Source: Planctomycetota bacterium (GTDB taxonomy: Bacteria; Planctomycetota; UBA1135; UBA2386). Taken from it: a stretch of 64,000 nt of DNA. The stretch's first letter is position 1. Each line of letters begins with the position of its first letter. A model generated the notes under the pieces. It was not told the origin of the DNA, searched no databases, and worked only from the letters and a program-made list of their open reading frames with translations. Where the stretch lies: NCBI GenBank assembly GCA_014192625.1, contig BJHM01000015.1:26270-90269 (forward strand), written 5' to 3'. This document shows, one piece after another, positions 17,963 through 26,074 of the stretch. The translations under genes were made by a program, and so were the position numbers.

Positions 17963-19057
17963 ATGGCTCCTCGTCTCTTCCTCGGCCTAGCCGTTATTGG
18001 CCTCAGCTGCATCGTTCTCGCACAGGTGCCAGCCACAAACCCGCCAGCAATCCCGACGGCACCTACCAAACAGGATCCTGATCGCGCGCAGAAAACGACT
18101 GCCGAACAGATCACGGACCTAACGCGCGACAAGGAGCGGTTGGAGAAGGAGATCGCGTTCGTGCGTGACCGCGCAGTCAAGAGCAGCTCCCTGCTGCGCG
18201 AAAAATTTGCCACGCGCACGATCACCGCACGCGGCATCGACGCTGGCAGCAGCGCCATCTCCATGCCGGTGTCGGCAAGCCAACCAACCATCAAGCGCGC
18301 TCGACTGATGAGCGACGAAGAGGTGAAGGCCAACGCCAACGCGCTGTTCATCGTCGACGGCCGCGCCGTGTCGCAGGCACAGATCGATGCGCTCATCACT
18401 TACCTGCAGTCCTTCCCGAGTTCGGGTGACACCGAGACTCGCAACCAACGCGCCTCGATGGAATTGATCCGCATTGAGAGCATGCTGGCAGCGGTGCCTG
18501 ATCACGCAGAAGAGGCGCACCGCCAAATCGAAGCCGCCCTGAAGAAACTGAATGAGGGCATGGCGTTTGGCGATGCCGCCAAAACCTTCAGCAGTGGCCC
18601 TGGCCTGATGGAAGATGGCAAGGTCACAGTCGCGCGCTTCAGCCCGTTTGGGATCGCCGTGGAAGCTGCGGTGTTCGGCGGCAAGAAAGGAGCGATTGTT
18701 GGCCCGATCCGTTCGGTCAACGGCTTCGTGATCATCCAGATCAACAATCTAGTGAAGGGCGAGACCCCCGACGCGGATCAGGCCGAAGTGAGCATCATCC
18801 AGATCCCCTTCCATCCGGAACCAAACGAGATGCAGCAAATCAGCGACCGGGCAAGCATCGGCAAGGTCGATGTGATCGCCCGCGATAAGGCCGCGCTCGA
18901 ACTGCTGCCGGCGTTCCTGCGCCCAGCGCCAACCGTAATGCCACTGCCGGGCAAAAAAGTGATCCCCGTGGCATCGCCGGATGATGCACCGGTCAAGGCA
19001 AAGGACGAAGCGGGCGGCAAGCCGCTGGCACCAGTCAAAGTCGGCGGCGGCAACTGA
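17963..19057 (+). CDS. Periplasmic parvulin-like (PpiC/SurA-type) protein
   Basis: 364 residues with an N-terminal signal peptide (RLFLGLAVIGLSCIVLAQ). A coiled-coil-like stretch (KERLEKEIAFVRDR) follows, then a SurA-type helical chaperone segment and a parvulin domain around residues 165-265: ELIRIESMLAAVPDHAEEA, the LNEGMAFGDAAKTFS helix, FSPFGIAVEAAVFGGKKGA and PIRSVNGFVIIQINN. Parvulins isomerise peptidyl-prolyl bonds; SurA-type proteins also escort outer-membrane proteins. The C-terminal 60 residues are proline/lysine-rich. ATG 17963 gives a normal signal peptide. A tandem repeat begins six bases after the stop. Confidence 0.75.
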   Translation: MAPRLFLGLAVIGLSCIVLAQVPATNPPAIPTAPTKQDPDRAQKTTAEQITDLTRDKERLEKEIAFVRDRAVKSSSLLREKFATRTITARGIDAGSSAISMPVSASQPTIKRARLMSDEEVKANANALFIVDGRAVSQAQIDALITYLQSFPSSGDTETRNQRASMELIRIESMLAAVPDHAEEAHRQIEAALKKLNEGMAFGDAAKTFSSGPGLMEDGKVTVARFSPFGIAVEAAVFGGKKGAIVGPIRSVNGFVIIQINNLVKGETPDADQAEVSIIQIPFHPEPNEMQQISDRASIGKVDVIARDKAALELLPAFLRPAPTVMPLPGKKVIPVASPDDAPVKAKDEAGGKPLAPVKVGGGN

Positions 19058-19062
19058 GCCGC

Positions 19063-19112
19063 GGCGGTAGTTGTGTGGCGGTAGTTGTGCGGCGGTAGTT
19101 GTGCGGCGGTAA
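19063..19112. repeat. Tandem repeat, 14 bp x 3.6, just after a stop codon
   Basis: Copies of GGCGGTAGTTGTGY at 19063-19076, 19077-19090 and 19091-19104, plus eight bases of a fourth. It starts six bases beyond the parvulin gene stop and ends about 77 bases before the likely start of the next gene. Confidence 0.9.
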
Positions 19113-19188
19113 TTCACCGGTAGCTCAGAACCGGCATCCTGTAACCCGGACGCCAATCGCGTCCCTTTTGACCGTAAGGATCAGGCCC

Positions 19189-19854
19189 TTGGCAGCCCTT
19201 CGCCGCAGTGGCGGTGTAGTCGTTTTCTTCTGGCAGGGCAAACTGCCGGACCCCCGCGATGCCGCGTTTGCCGAGGCCATGGCCCAGCGGCGCTTTCGCA
19301 CGATCGAAAATGCTGCCAGCGAGGAAGTCTCGATTGGCTGGGTCACCGCCAATGATCCAACCGGCGACAGCTTTGCGCCGGAGGACTTTGAAGCCGGTAG
19401 CGGCCACTGGCTACGCGTGCGCATCGACAAGAAGACGCTACCGCGCAAGTGGCTCGCGATTCACCGCGATGTCGCGGAGAAAGCCAAGGGCAAAAAACTG
19501 TCCGCGCGCGAACGTCGCGAGCTGAAGGACGAAATGTCGGAGCGGCTGCTGCCCCGCGTGTTGCCCACCGTCAATCTCGTGGACGCAATCCTGTTTCACG
19601 AACGCAAGACGCTGCTTTTGTTTGCCACTGGCAAGTCGGTGCGCGAGCAGTTTGACAAGCTGTTCTTCGAGACCTTTGCCATCCCGCTCGAGCGCAGCGA
19701 CCCGCTGTCCCTAGCCCAAAAGACCGCCCTCGATCGCGAGCAAAAGGCTGCGCTCGATCGCCTAGAACCAGTGCGCTGGCCAAAGCAGGAGCGCAGCGAA
19801 CGGATACCAGCAAGACGGACCAGGACCGATGCGAGCGCAGAGGTAGACGCGTGA
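19189..19854 (+). CDS. RdgC-like protein, first of two adjacent parts
   Basis: About 221 residues resembling the recombination-associated protein RdgC, which forms a ring on DNA and modulates RecA. The diagnostic parts are the N-terminal ligand-like strand around GWVTANDP, LRVRIDKKTLPRKW, then the helical KLSARERRELKDEMSERLLP and the beta segment VDAILFHERKTLLLFATG, in the RdgC order. The protein is shorter than E. coli RdgC (about 300) and the missing C-terminal part seems to be encoded by the next gene, which overlaps by four bases. I prefer TTG 19189, preceded by TAAGGA, because an ATG at 19099 lies inside the tandem repeat. Confidence 0.6.
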   Translation: MAALRRSGGVVVFFWQGKLPDPRDAAFAEAMAQRRFRTIENAASEEVSIGWVTANDPTGDSFAPEDFEAGSGHWLRVRIDKKTLPRKWLAIHRDVAEKAKGKKLSARERRELKDEMSERLLPRVLPTVNLVDAILFHERKTLLLFATGKSVREQFDKLFFETFAIPLERSDPLSLAQKTALDREQKAALDRLEPVRWPKQERSERIPARRTRTDASAEVDA

Positions 19855-20369
19855 CAAAACCCCCTTCCGGCAGCGAGACACATGGCTTCCTCGGCGAAGA
19901 GTTCATCACCTGGTTGTGGTTCCGTTGGGAAACGAGCGGTGGCGAGTTCATCCTGCCCGGCGGCCGCGTCATCGGCATAGCGATCGACGACTTCCTGACC
20001 TTCGCGGCCCCCAGCGATGACGAGACCGAACATACGCTGCGCCATGGCCTGCCGACGCGCACCGAAGAAGCCCGCACGGCCTTGCGCCAGGGTCGTCGCG
20101 TGCACAGCGCCCGGCTGATCGTTGCCGAGGCCAATCGCCAATGGGTGGCAACTCTTGACGGTGCCACGATGCAGTTGACTGGCGTGAAGTTGCCTGAGGA
20201 CGCCGAAGAAGTGGAGTCGGATAGCGATCGCACCGCAGACCGTGTCGCCAACTGGCTTGCGCTACACGAGATCATGAAGGCGCTCTACAGCATCTTCCTG
20301 CGCGATCGTCTCGCACCGAACTACCGCGCAACCGGGGCCGAGCAGCAGGCCCAGTGGATGATGCAGTAG
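19851..20369 (+). CDS. Probable second part of a split RdgC-like system
   Basis: A 172-residue protein starting at GTG 19851, overlapping the preceding stop (GTGA). It begins GFLGEEFITWLWFRWET, a segment I associate with the C-terminal extension of RdgC-like proteins in several non-proteobacterial groups, and then alternates strands and helices without catalytic motifs. Overlap and composition suggest it acts with the upstream protein. I cannot assign function beyond that. Confidence 0.55.
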   Translation: MTKPPSGSETHGFLGEEFITWLWFRWETSGGEFILPGGRVIGIAIDDFLTFAAPSDDETEHTLRHGLPTRTEEARTALRQGRRVHSARLIVAEANRQWVATLDGATMQLTGVKLPEDAEEVESDSDRTADRVANWLALHEIMKALYSIFLRDRLAPNYRATGAEQQAQWMMQ

Positions 20370-20701
20370 CGCGAGCGGGCGGTTGACTGGGAGCTACAAA
20401 ACGCCGCCGGCCATTTTCACCACCGCCACAGCGGCCCCATACGTTTTAGTTGTGGGGCAAAAATCGAACAACCGACCACGCCAGTGCTGATAGGTGCTGC
20501 GCGGCGCTGCCCGAAAGCCCGATTCAAGAAGCCCACCAGAAGCGGCCCCTTTCCGTGAGCTGCCATCATGGGCGTAAGATGTGGGAAATAGGACCCACGA
20601 GAGCACCCTCCTTCTTCCCCATTGCCCAGCCCGCCAAGGCTCAGCACACAAACACACGTTGACTGGAACGTCTGGGGGCGGCTGGGCGTGACAAAAAGTG
20701 C
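20370..20701. other. Gene-free interval between convergent operons
   Basis: It separates the RdgC-like pair (plus) from the B3/4-domain gene (minus). Small frames on either strand lack motifs and have unnatural composition. I see short inverted segments but no clear terminator with a T-run. Confidence 0.45.
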
Positions 20702-21358
20702 TCAGAAATCGTTCGGTGCAGTAGCGCACAGCTCCACCTGGGCAAACGCAGCCCGCAGAATCTCTGCCAGCCAAAAAGCGGCGGCGGCTGGGCGTGCGGG
20801 TTCAGGCGCAGCAACTCCCCATACCACCGCAAGCACCCGCCGCGTCGCCGCCGTGGTCTTGGTTCTTTGCGCATCCTTCACCGCGTTCGCACACGGGCCG
20901 AGGGTGTCGAACAGGCACGGCAAACCGCCGACGTCGATCTCCTGCCCGGACGCGTTGAAGACAAACTTGGTCCCTTCCGCAGGGACCGCAATCGTCACAT
21001 CCCCCATGAGCAGGTCGCGATCGACCACGCTGATCGGCAAGCCTGAGTGCAAAGAGACGGCATTGCCAGCGTCCACCACCGCGTTGATTGCCGAAAGGCG
21101 CCCTTCGGCAACAGCAGCGATGAGGTATTCGGACGATGGCTTGCCACGGCCCGTCGGCCGATAGCCACGCTGCCGCAAGACATCGCGCACGGCAGTGCAC
21201 AACACAGCACTGCTCGACATCGGCGCAGTCGCATTCGGCAGCAACAAATCGCGCACCACCTGCGGCGTCGGGATCGCCGCGAGTGCCACCGGCAAATCGA
21301 TGGCAAGGACCACCGGCACAAACCGCGGCAACGGCGCAAAGAGCACCACGAGACTCAT
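20702..21358 (-). CDS. B3/4-domain protein (tRNA-synthetase-associated fold)
   Basis: 218 residues with the full sequence pattern of stand-alone B3/4 proteins, which share the B3/B4 fold of the phenylalanyl-tRNA synthetase beta chain: AVRDVLRQRGYRPTGRGKPS, the INAVVDAGNAVSLHSGLP core, the DLLMGDVTIAVPAEG strand pair and the C-terminal RTKTTAATRRVLAVVWG. Its role is not established; editing or binding of aminoacyl-tRNA has been proposed for relatives. It is the last gene of a four-gene set in which each start overlaps the previous stop, here 21355-21358. Its placement behind biotin carboxylase genes is unexpected. Confidence 0.75.
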   Translation of the reverse strand: MSLVVLFAPLPRFVPVVLAIDLPVALAAIPTPQVVRDLLLPNATAPMSSSAVLCTAVRDVLRQRGYRPTGRGKPSSEYLIAAVAEGRLSAINAVVDAGNAVSLHSGLPISVVDRDLLMGDVTIAVPAEGTKFVFNASGQEIDVGGLPCLFDTLGPCANAVKDAQRTKTTAATRRVLAVVWGVAAPEPARPAAAAFWLAEILRAAFAQVELCATAPNDF

Positions 21359-21999
21359 GCGCTGCCTTGCGGCAAACGCTGCATTGCCTTGCGGTGCAGC
21401 GCCTGAATCAACTCAGCCGCAGTGCGAAACGTCTGCGGTAAGGTCGTGCCAAATGGCTTCACCTCGGGATCAAACTCACGCGACTGCGCAGGATCGCCGA
21501 GCGGCGGCGCTGGCCGGCTAAAGGAGCCCGCATCATCAAACTGCCACATCACGTTGCCGTTGTTGGTCGAGCGCAAGGTCCACGACAGCTGCCAATCGGC
21601 CGACAGCAGCTCGGCCTCGGCGACCGCCCGCCACTGCTTCACTGTGATCACGAGAACAGCATCCACGTTGGCATGCATCTTTAGTCGCGCCAGCGAAGCC
21701 GGGTCGCTGGCCTCACTATCGACGTTGCTATCGCGCAGCAGATCGCGACTGATGTCGAGCGGCAGCACCCGATAGCCACGCCCGCGCAACGCGCGATCCG
21801 CGCCAACTATGAGCGGCTGCAAATCCAACCTTGCCGCGTCGGTCGCGTTGCGCGGCGGCATCACTAGCACGACATCCGGCACCGAGCCAGCTAGCGGCAT
21901 TGTTTTTACTAGGTCGAGCGTGCAGGCAACTGCAAACAGTGACAGTAATGCGCCGGCAAAACTTCGCCGGCATTGGCTCTGCGCACAGCGCCCCATCAC
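21355..21999 (-). CDS. GNA1162/DUF799-like lipoprotein
   Basis: A 214-residue putative lipoprotein: signal SFAGALLSLFAVAC with lipobox cysteine 26. The mature part follows the GNA1162/DUF799 pattern: VLVMPPRNATDAARLD, then ALRGRGYRVLPLDISRDLLR, then ANVDAVLVITVKQWRA and a beta-rich segment ending GNVMWQFDD. These are small alpha/beta lipoproteins of unknown role, found with curli/CsgG-like assembly in some genomes. ATG 21999 overlaps the biotin carrier stop, so translation is probably coupled. Confidence 0.7.
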   Translation of the reverse strand: MMGRCAQSQCRRSFAGALLSLFAVACTLDLVKTMPLAGSVPDVVLVMPPRNATDAARLDLQPLIVGADRALRGRGYRVLPLDISRDLLRDSNVDSEASDPASLARLKMHANVDAVLVITVKQWRAVAEAELLSADWQLSWTLRSTNNGNVMWQFDDAGSFSRPAPPLGDPAQSREFDPEVKPFGTTLPQTFRTAAELIQALHRKAMQRLPQGSA

Positions 22000-22496
22000 T
22001 CAAGTTCCAGCAATACGGCGCCCGCAGCAACGGCCTCGCCGGCCTTGCACAGCACGCGCGCCACCTTGCCACTGGCCTCGGCTGGGAGCGGGTTCTGCAT
22101 CTTCATCGCCTCAAGCACAACCAGCGTTTGCCCTTCTTCAAACAGGTCGCCGCATTTGACCTTCACGTCGACGACGATGCCGGGCATCGACGCGCGCAGT
22201 TCGCGTTTGCCAACAACCTTGGCCCCCGCCACTGCCTGCGCTGCACGTTCGCGTTCGTTCTCACAGTGAACGACAAAGCGCTCACCGACGATCTGGAGCG
22301 TCACATGCTCCCGCTGCACATCTGCCGCAACATCGTAGCTGCGGCCATCGACGAGCAAGGAAAACGCCGAGCCGTCGCCGACCAGCGAGAGGTTGAGTTC
22401 GTAGGTGCGATCACCGCTGCGCGCCAGCAGCTTGCCCGCACGCCGCTCAAACTCAAACACGCGCTCCTCACCATCCAGCTTGGTGAAATATTTCAT
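21996..22496 (-). CDS. accB: Biotin carboxyl carrier protein of an acyl-CoA carboxylase
   Basis: A 166-residue carrier. The C-terminal 70 residues form the biotinyl domain with the biotinylated lysine in EAMKMQN; the N-terminal 90 residues are a beta-rich domain (FTKLDGEERVFEFERRAGK) like the linker region of acyl-CoA carboxylase alpha chains, which here is a separate gene. It lies directly after biotin carboxylase with a 4-base overlap. With a PccB-type carboxyltransferase encoded at 27871-29421 it would make a complete acyl-CoA (probably propionyl-CoA) carboxylase. Confidence 0.9.
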   Translation of the reverse strand: MKYFTKLDGEERVFEFERRAGKLLARSGDRTYELNLSLVGDGSAFSLLVDGRSYDVAADVQREHVTLQIVGERFVVHCENERERAAQAVAGAKVVGKRELRASMPGIVVDVKVKCGDLFEEGQTLVVLEAMKMQNPLPAEASGKVARVLCKAGEAVAAGAVLLELE

Positions 22497-23992
22497 CTGC
22501 CACCTTTGCCCAGTCGCTCACTTCTACCGATCAGCCCCCAGCGCGGGGTCACCAGGCTGCCCGCGGGATGCGCCGCTGCTGCGACCGCGCCCGCCTGTTC
22601 TGCACCAAGAAAGCGCGCCGCAGCAGCGGCGAGCATCGCCAGCTCGCGCCGCGACTGCGTTGGCTTTTTCTGAATGCGCTCGAGGATGCTGGTGTCGTAG
22701 TCGCCCGAACGAAACTCCTCGCTCTGCAGCGTGCGCAACGCAACCGGCACCGAAGTAGCAACGCCAATGATGCGCAATTCGCGCAGCGCCCGCTCGCAAC
22801 GCGCGATCGCATGTGCGCGATCCTCGCCGTGCACAATCAGCTTGCCGAGCATCGAGTCGTAATACGGCGTGACCTCGAGACCGCGATACAACGCCGAGTC
22901 CATGCGCACGCCAGGACCACCCGGCACATTGAGCCGCGTAATGCGCCCGAGACTCGGGAAAAACGTTTCCGGGTCCTCCGCGTTGATGCGCACTTCAATC
23001 GAGTGACCTCGCGGCTCGGACACCGGCAAAAGTTTTTCACCAGCGCCGATGCGGATCTGCTCCTTCACGAGGTCGACGCCAAAACGCATCTCGGTCACCG
23101 GATGCTCGACCTGCAACCGCGTGTTCATCTCCAGAAAATAAAAGCGGCCCTCGGACCACAGGAACTCGACCGTGCCGGCACCCACGTAGCCAACCTTGCG
23201 CGCGAGGTCGCACGCGGCCTTGCCCATCTGCGCGCGCAGCTCCTGCGTGAGCACAGAACACGGCGACTCCTCGACAAGTTTTTGATGGCGACGCTGCACG
23301 GAGCACTCACGCTCGCCGTAGTAGACGACATTGCCGTGCTTGTCGGCCATCACCTGGATCTCGACGTGGCGCGGCCGCGTAACGAACTTTTCCAGGTAGA
23401 TGCGGTCGTCACCAAACGCGCTCTTCGCCTCGGCGCTGGCAAGCTGGAAGGCTTCACGCAGCCCCTTCTCCTCGCTCACGATCCGGATGCCCTTGCCGCC
23501 ACCGCCGGCAGCAGCCTTCAGCATCACTGGGTAGCCAATCGCCTTGGCCGCTTCCGCGAGGCGCGCTTCGCCGATCTCTTCCTGCAGACCAGGAACTAGC
23601 GGCACGCCAGCCTGATACGCGATCTTGCGCGCCTCCACCTTGTCTCCCATCGACAAGATCGCCGCTGGCGGCGGGCCGAGAAACTCGATGCGCGCATCGA
23701 GGCAGGCCTGCGCCAAGTCCTCGTTTTCGCTCAAGAAACCATAGCCAGGATGGATCGCATCGGCTCCCAGCCGCTGCGCCGCGTCGAGCACCTTACCGAT
23801 GTCGAGATAACTCTCGCTCGGCTTGCTGCCGCCAAGGTGCACGGCGTGCGATGCCTTGCGGACATGCAGCGCGTTGCGGTCGGCGTCGGAGTAGACGGCG
23901 ACCGTCTCGATGCCCATTTCCTGAGCAGTACGGATCACGCGCAGCGCGATCTCGCCACGATTGGCGACCAGGATGCGGCGGAACAATGCCAT
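22493..23992 (-). CDS. accC: Biotin carboxylase subunit of acyl-CoA carboxylase
   Basis: 499 residues, beginning MALFRRILVANRGEIALRVI. ATP-grasp features are the glycine-rich GGGGKGIR loop, EKFVTRPRHVEIQ, RRHQKLVEE and the metal-binding EMNTRLQVEHPVTE; the C-terminal biotin-carboxylase domain ends with the RTLQSEEFRSGDYDT segment typical of propionyl/methylcrotonyl-type alpha chains. It carboxylates biotin on the carrier encoded next. ATG 23992 is chosen because the family start falls there; the frame stays open to 24160 but that part reads as non-coding. The gene is divergent from the LpxB-N-domain gene. Confidence 0.94.
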   Translation of the reverse strand: MALFRRILVANRGEIALRVIRTAQEMGIETVAVYSDADRNALHVRKASHAVHLGGSKPSESYLDIGKVLDAAQRLGADAIHPGYGFLSENEDLAQACLDARIEFLGPPPAAILSMGDKVEARKIAYQAGVPLVPGLQEEIGEARLAEAAKAIGYPVMLKAAAGGGGKGIRIVSEEKGLREAFQLASAEAKSAFGDDRIYLEKFVTRPRHVEIQVMADKHGNVVYYGERECSVQRRHQKLVEESPCSVLTQELRAQMGKAACDLARKVGYVGAGTVEFLWSEGRFYFLEMNTRLQVEHPVTEMRFGVDLVKEQIRIGAGEKLLPVSEPRGHSIEVRINAEDPETFFPSLGRITRLNVPGGPGVRMDSALYRGLEVTPYYDSMLGKLIVHGEDRAHAIARCERALRELRIIGVATSVPVALRTLQSEEFRSGDYDTSILERIQKKPTQSRRELAMLAAAAARFLGAEQAGAVAAAAHPAGSLVTPRWGLIGRSERLGKGGR

Positions 23993-24083
23993 ATGGACGG
24001 CAGACGTTAGCGGACACAGCGCGGCCAAGCCATTGCAGCGTGTTGGTGCGTGGAACGAACCTCCACCGTATCCTGCTCCCCCC

Positions 24084-24653
24084 ATGCGCCGACGCTGGAT
24101 CGTCATGCTTGAACTGCTGTGCCTGTGCGCGATCCTTGTTTGGGTTGGCCTTGCACTCAAAAAACAAAGCCAGGGCCCAGAGGGCGCGATTGATCTGAAG
24201 GTCCAACTGAAGGGTGCCGACGATCGCGCGTTCCTACTCCGGACAGCGGACGGCGCGCTGCGCTACGAGATCCGCCTTGCAGACGGCAGCGCGCAACAGC
24301 TCGCGCCCGATGAGTTCGCGCAGCGCCTCTATCACGACCAGACCTCGCGCGGGATGATCGAGTCGCTGCTCAACATCACTTCACCGGCGGGCATCGTGTG
24401 GGTCACCCTCGGGTTCCTCGGCCAGCTCCTGTTTACCGGCCGCATGTTGGTGCAGTGGCTCATCAGCGAACAGAGCCGCCGTTCCGTGATTCCAACGGCC
24501 TTCTGGTGGATGAGTCTCGCCGGCGCATCGATGCTGCTCGCCTACTTTCTGTGGCGGCGCGACCCGATCGGCGTACTCGGCCAAGCGACGGGCTGGTTTA
24601 TCTACGTGCGCAACCTCTGGATGATCTACCGGATCGCGCCAGCGGCAAAGTGA
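24084..24653 (+). CDS. Membrane protein with lipid-A-disaccharide synthase N-terminal domain
   Basis: 189 residues. An N-terminal membrane helix (LELLCLCAILVWVGLAL) is followed by a small soluble segment and three more helices carrying the LAB_N pattern: GFLGQLLFTGRMLVQW, SEQSRRSVIPTAFWWMSL and GWFIYVRNLWMIYR. Such proteins occur with lipid A and glycolipid glycosyltransferase genes and are probably inner-membrane partners. ATG 24084 follows a short C-rich run and gives a normal first helix; upstream sequence in the same frame overlaps the divergent accC start region. Confidence 0.85.
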   Translation: MRRRWIVMLELLCLCAILVWVGLALKKQSQGPEGAIDLKVQLKGADDRAFLLRTADGALRYEIRLADGSAQQLAPDEFAQRLYHDQTSRGMIESLLNITSPAGIVWVTLGFLGQLLFTGRMLVQWLISEQSRRSVIPTAFWWMSLAGASMLLAYFLWRRDPIGVLGQATGWFIYVRNLWMIYRIAPAAK

Positions 24654-24764
24654 CGAATCGCAGCAAATACCGCCCGCCTCGTCGCCGCTAGTCGCATCGC
24701 CACTCAAATCGCCGTTCTCAGTTGCTCGCGCCATTGGTGCGAGCCCGATAATCTGCCGCACCAC

Positions 24765-25838
24765 ATGGCACCTCTCCGCGTTCTCGTCATCGGCTGCGGC
24801 AACATGGGCACGTCCCACGCCCGCGCCTACCACCGCCTCAAGAATGATTTCACGATCGTCGGCCTCGTTAGCCGCGGGCCTGAGTCGCGCGACCGACTGG
24901 CGAAAGAGCTCGGTGACTTGCCGACGTTTGCCGACTATGAGCAAGCATTCGCGTTGACGAAGCCCGATGTGGTCTCGATCAATACGTATCCCGAAACGCA
25001 TGCGGCAATCGCGCGCATTGCGCTTTTGGGTGGTGCACACCTGTTTGCCGAGAAGCCGCTCGCAGAGACCGTCGCGGAAGCGCAAGAGATCGTCGACCTT
25101 GCCAAGCAATACCACCGCAAGGTCGTGGTCGGCTACATCCTGCGCGTTCACCCAGCATGGCAAAAGTTTATTGCGGTGGCGCAGACGCTTGGCAAACCGC
25201 TCGTCATGCGAATGAACCTCAACCAGCAGAGCCGCGGCAAGGACTGGGCGACACACAAAGCACTGATGAACTCGATGTCGCCGATCGTCGACTGCGGCGT
25301 GCACTACGTCGACGTGATGTGCCAGATGACACGCAGCAAACCGGTGCGCGTGAACGCGATCCAGGCGCGCCTGTCCGACGAACTACGGCCCGGCATGTAC
25401 AACTACGGCCAGCTGCAAGTGACATTTGAGGATGGCTCGGTCGGCTGGTACGAGGCGGGCTGGGGCCCGATGATGAGCGAAGTCGCCTACTTCGTAAAAG
25501 ACGTGGTCGGCCCCATGGGCTGCGTGTCGATCGTTGAGCAGCAGGGCGAGCGCAAGGCCGGCTCGGCAGATATCGACTCGCACACGAAGACCAACAGCCT
25601 GCGCGTGCATTGGCAGGAGCGCGACGCGAGCGACCAGTTCGTGCGACAAGACGAGTGGCTCGACAGCACCGACGAACCCGATCACGACGAGCTGTGCCTG
25701 CGCGAGCAGCAGTATCTGTTGCGCGCCATCCGCGAAAACCTCGACCTCACCCTGCACCTTGCCGACGCGGTAAACAGCCTTCGCATCGTGCTCGCCGCCG
25801 ACCGCGCCGCGCGCGAAGGACGCACGATTACCCTGTGA
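24765..25838 (+). CDS. Gfo/Idh/MocA-family NAD(P)-dependent oxidoreductase
   Basis: A 357-residue oxidoreductase. The Rossmann motif is IGCGNMGTSHARAYH (9-23), the INTYPETH strand and FAEKPLAETV follow, with the family lysine in EKP. The C-terminal domain shows VDCGVHYVDVMCQMT with the histidine usual for the active site. Family members oxidise or epimerise sugars and cyclitols. No sugar operon surrounds it, so the substrate is open. Confidence 0.9.
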   Translation: MAPLRVLVIGCGNMGTSHARAYHRLKNDFTIVGLVSRGPESRDRLAKELGDLPTFADYEQAFALTKPDVVSINTYPETHAAIARIALLGGAHLFAEKPLAETVAEAQEIVDLAKQYHRKVVVGYILRVHPAWQKFIAVAQTLGKPLVMRMNLNQQSRGKDWATHKALMNSMSPIVDCGVHYVDVMCQMTRSKPVRVNAIQARLSDELRPGMYNYGQLQVTFEDGSVGWYEAGWGPMMSEVAYFVKDVVGPMGCVSIVEQQGERKAGSADIDSHTKTNSLRVHWQERDASDQFVRQDEWLDSTDEPDHDELCLREQQYLLRAIRENLDLTLHLADAVNSLRIVLAADRAAREGRTITL

Positions 25839-26074
25839 CCCAAACGGTTACCTGCGGGTAGCACCGGCCTGCGGCACGATGCGACCGAAGAAGCGCAACG
25901 CCTCAGCCACCAGCGCAGGCCGGTCACACCCCTAAGCGTAATACTGGCAGCGGTCACCGCTCACCGCGCAAATTATTACGCCGCGGAATCTTTCGCCGCT
26001 TGGTCCCCAAGGGCTTTGCAATGACAATCACTGTTAAGCTGACTGTTCCAATCTTCGGCCACAAATCACCAACC

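Noticed and set aside
20417..20647. Small minus-strand gene between the convergent operons
   Set aside because: No motif, no ribosome site, and no codon bias resembling its neighbours.
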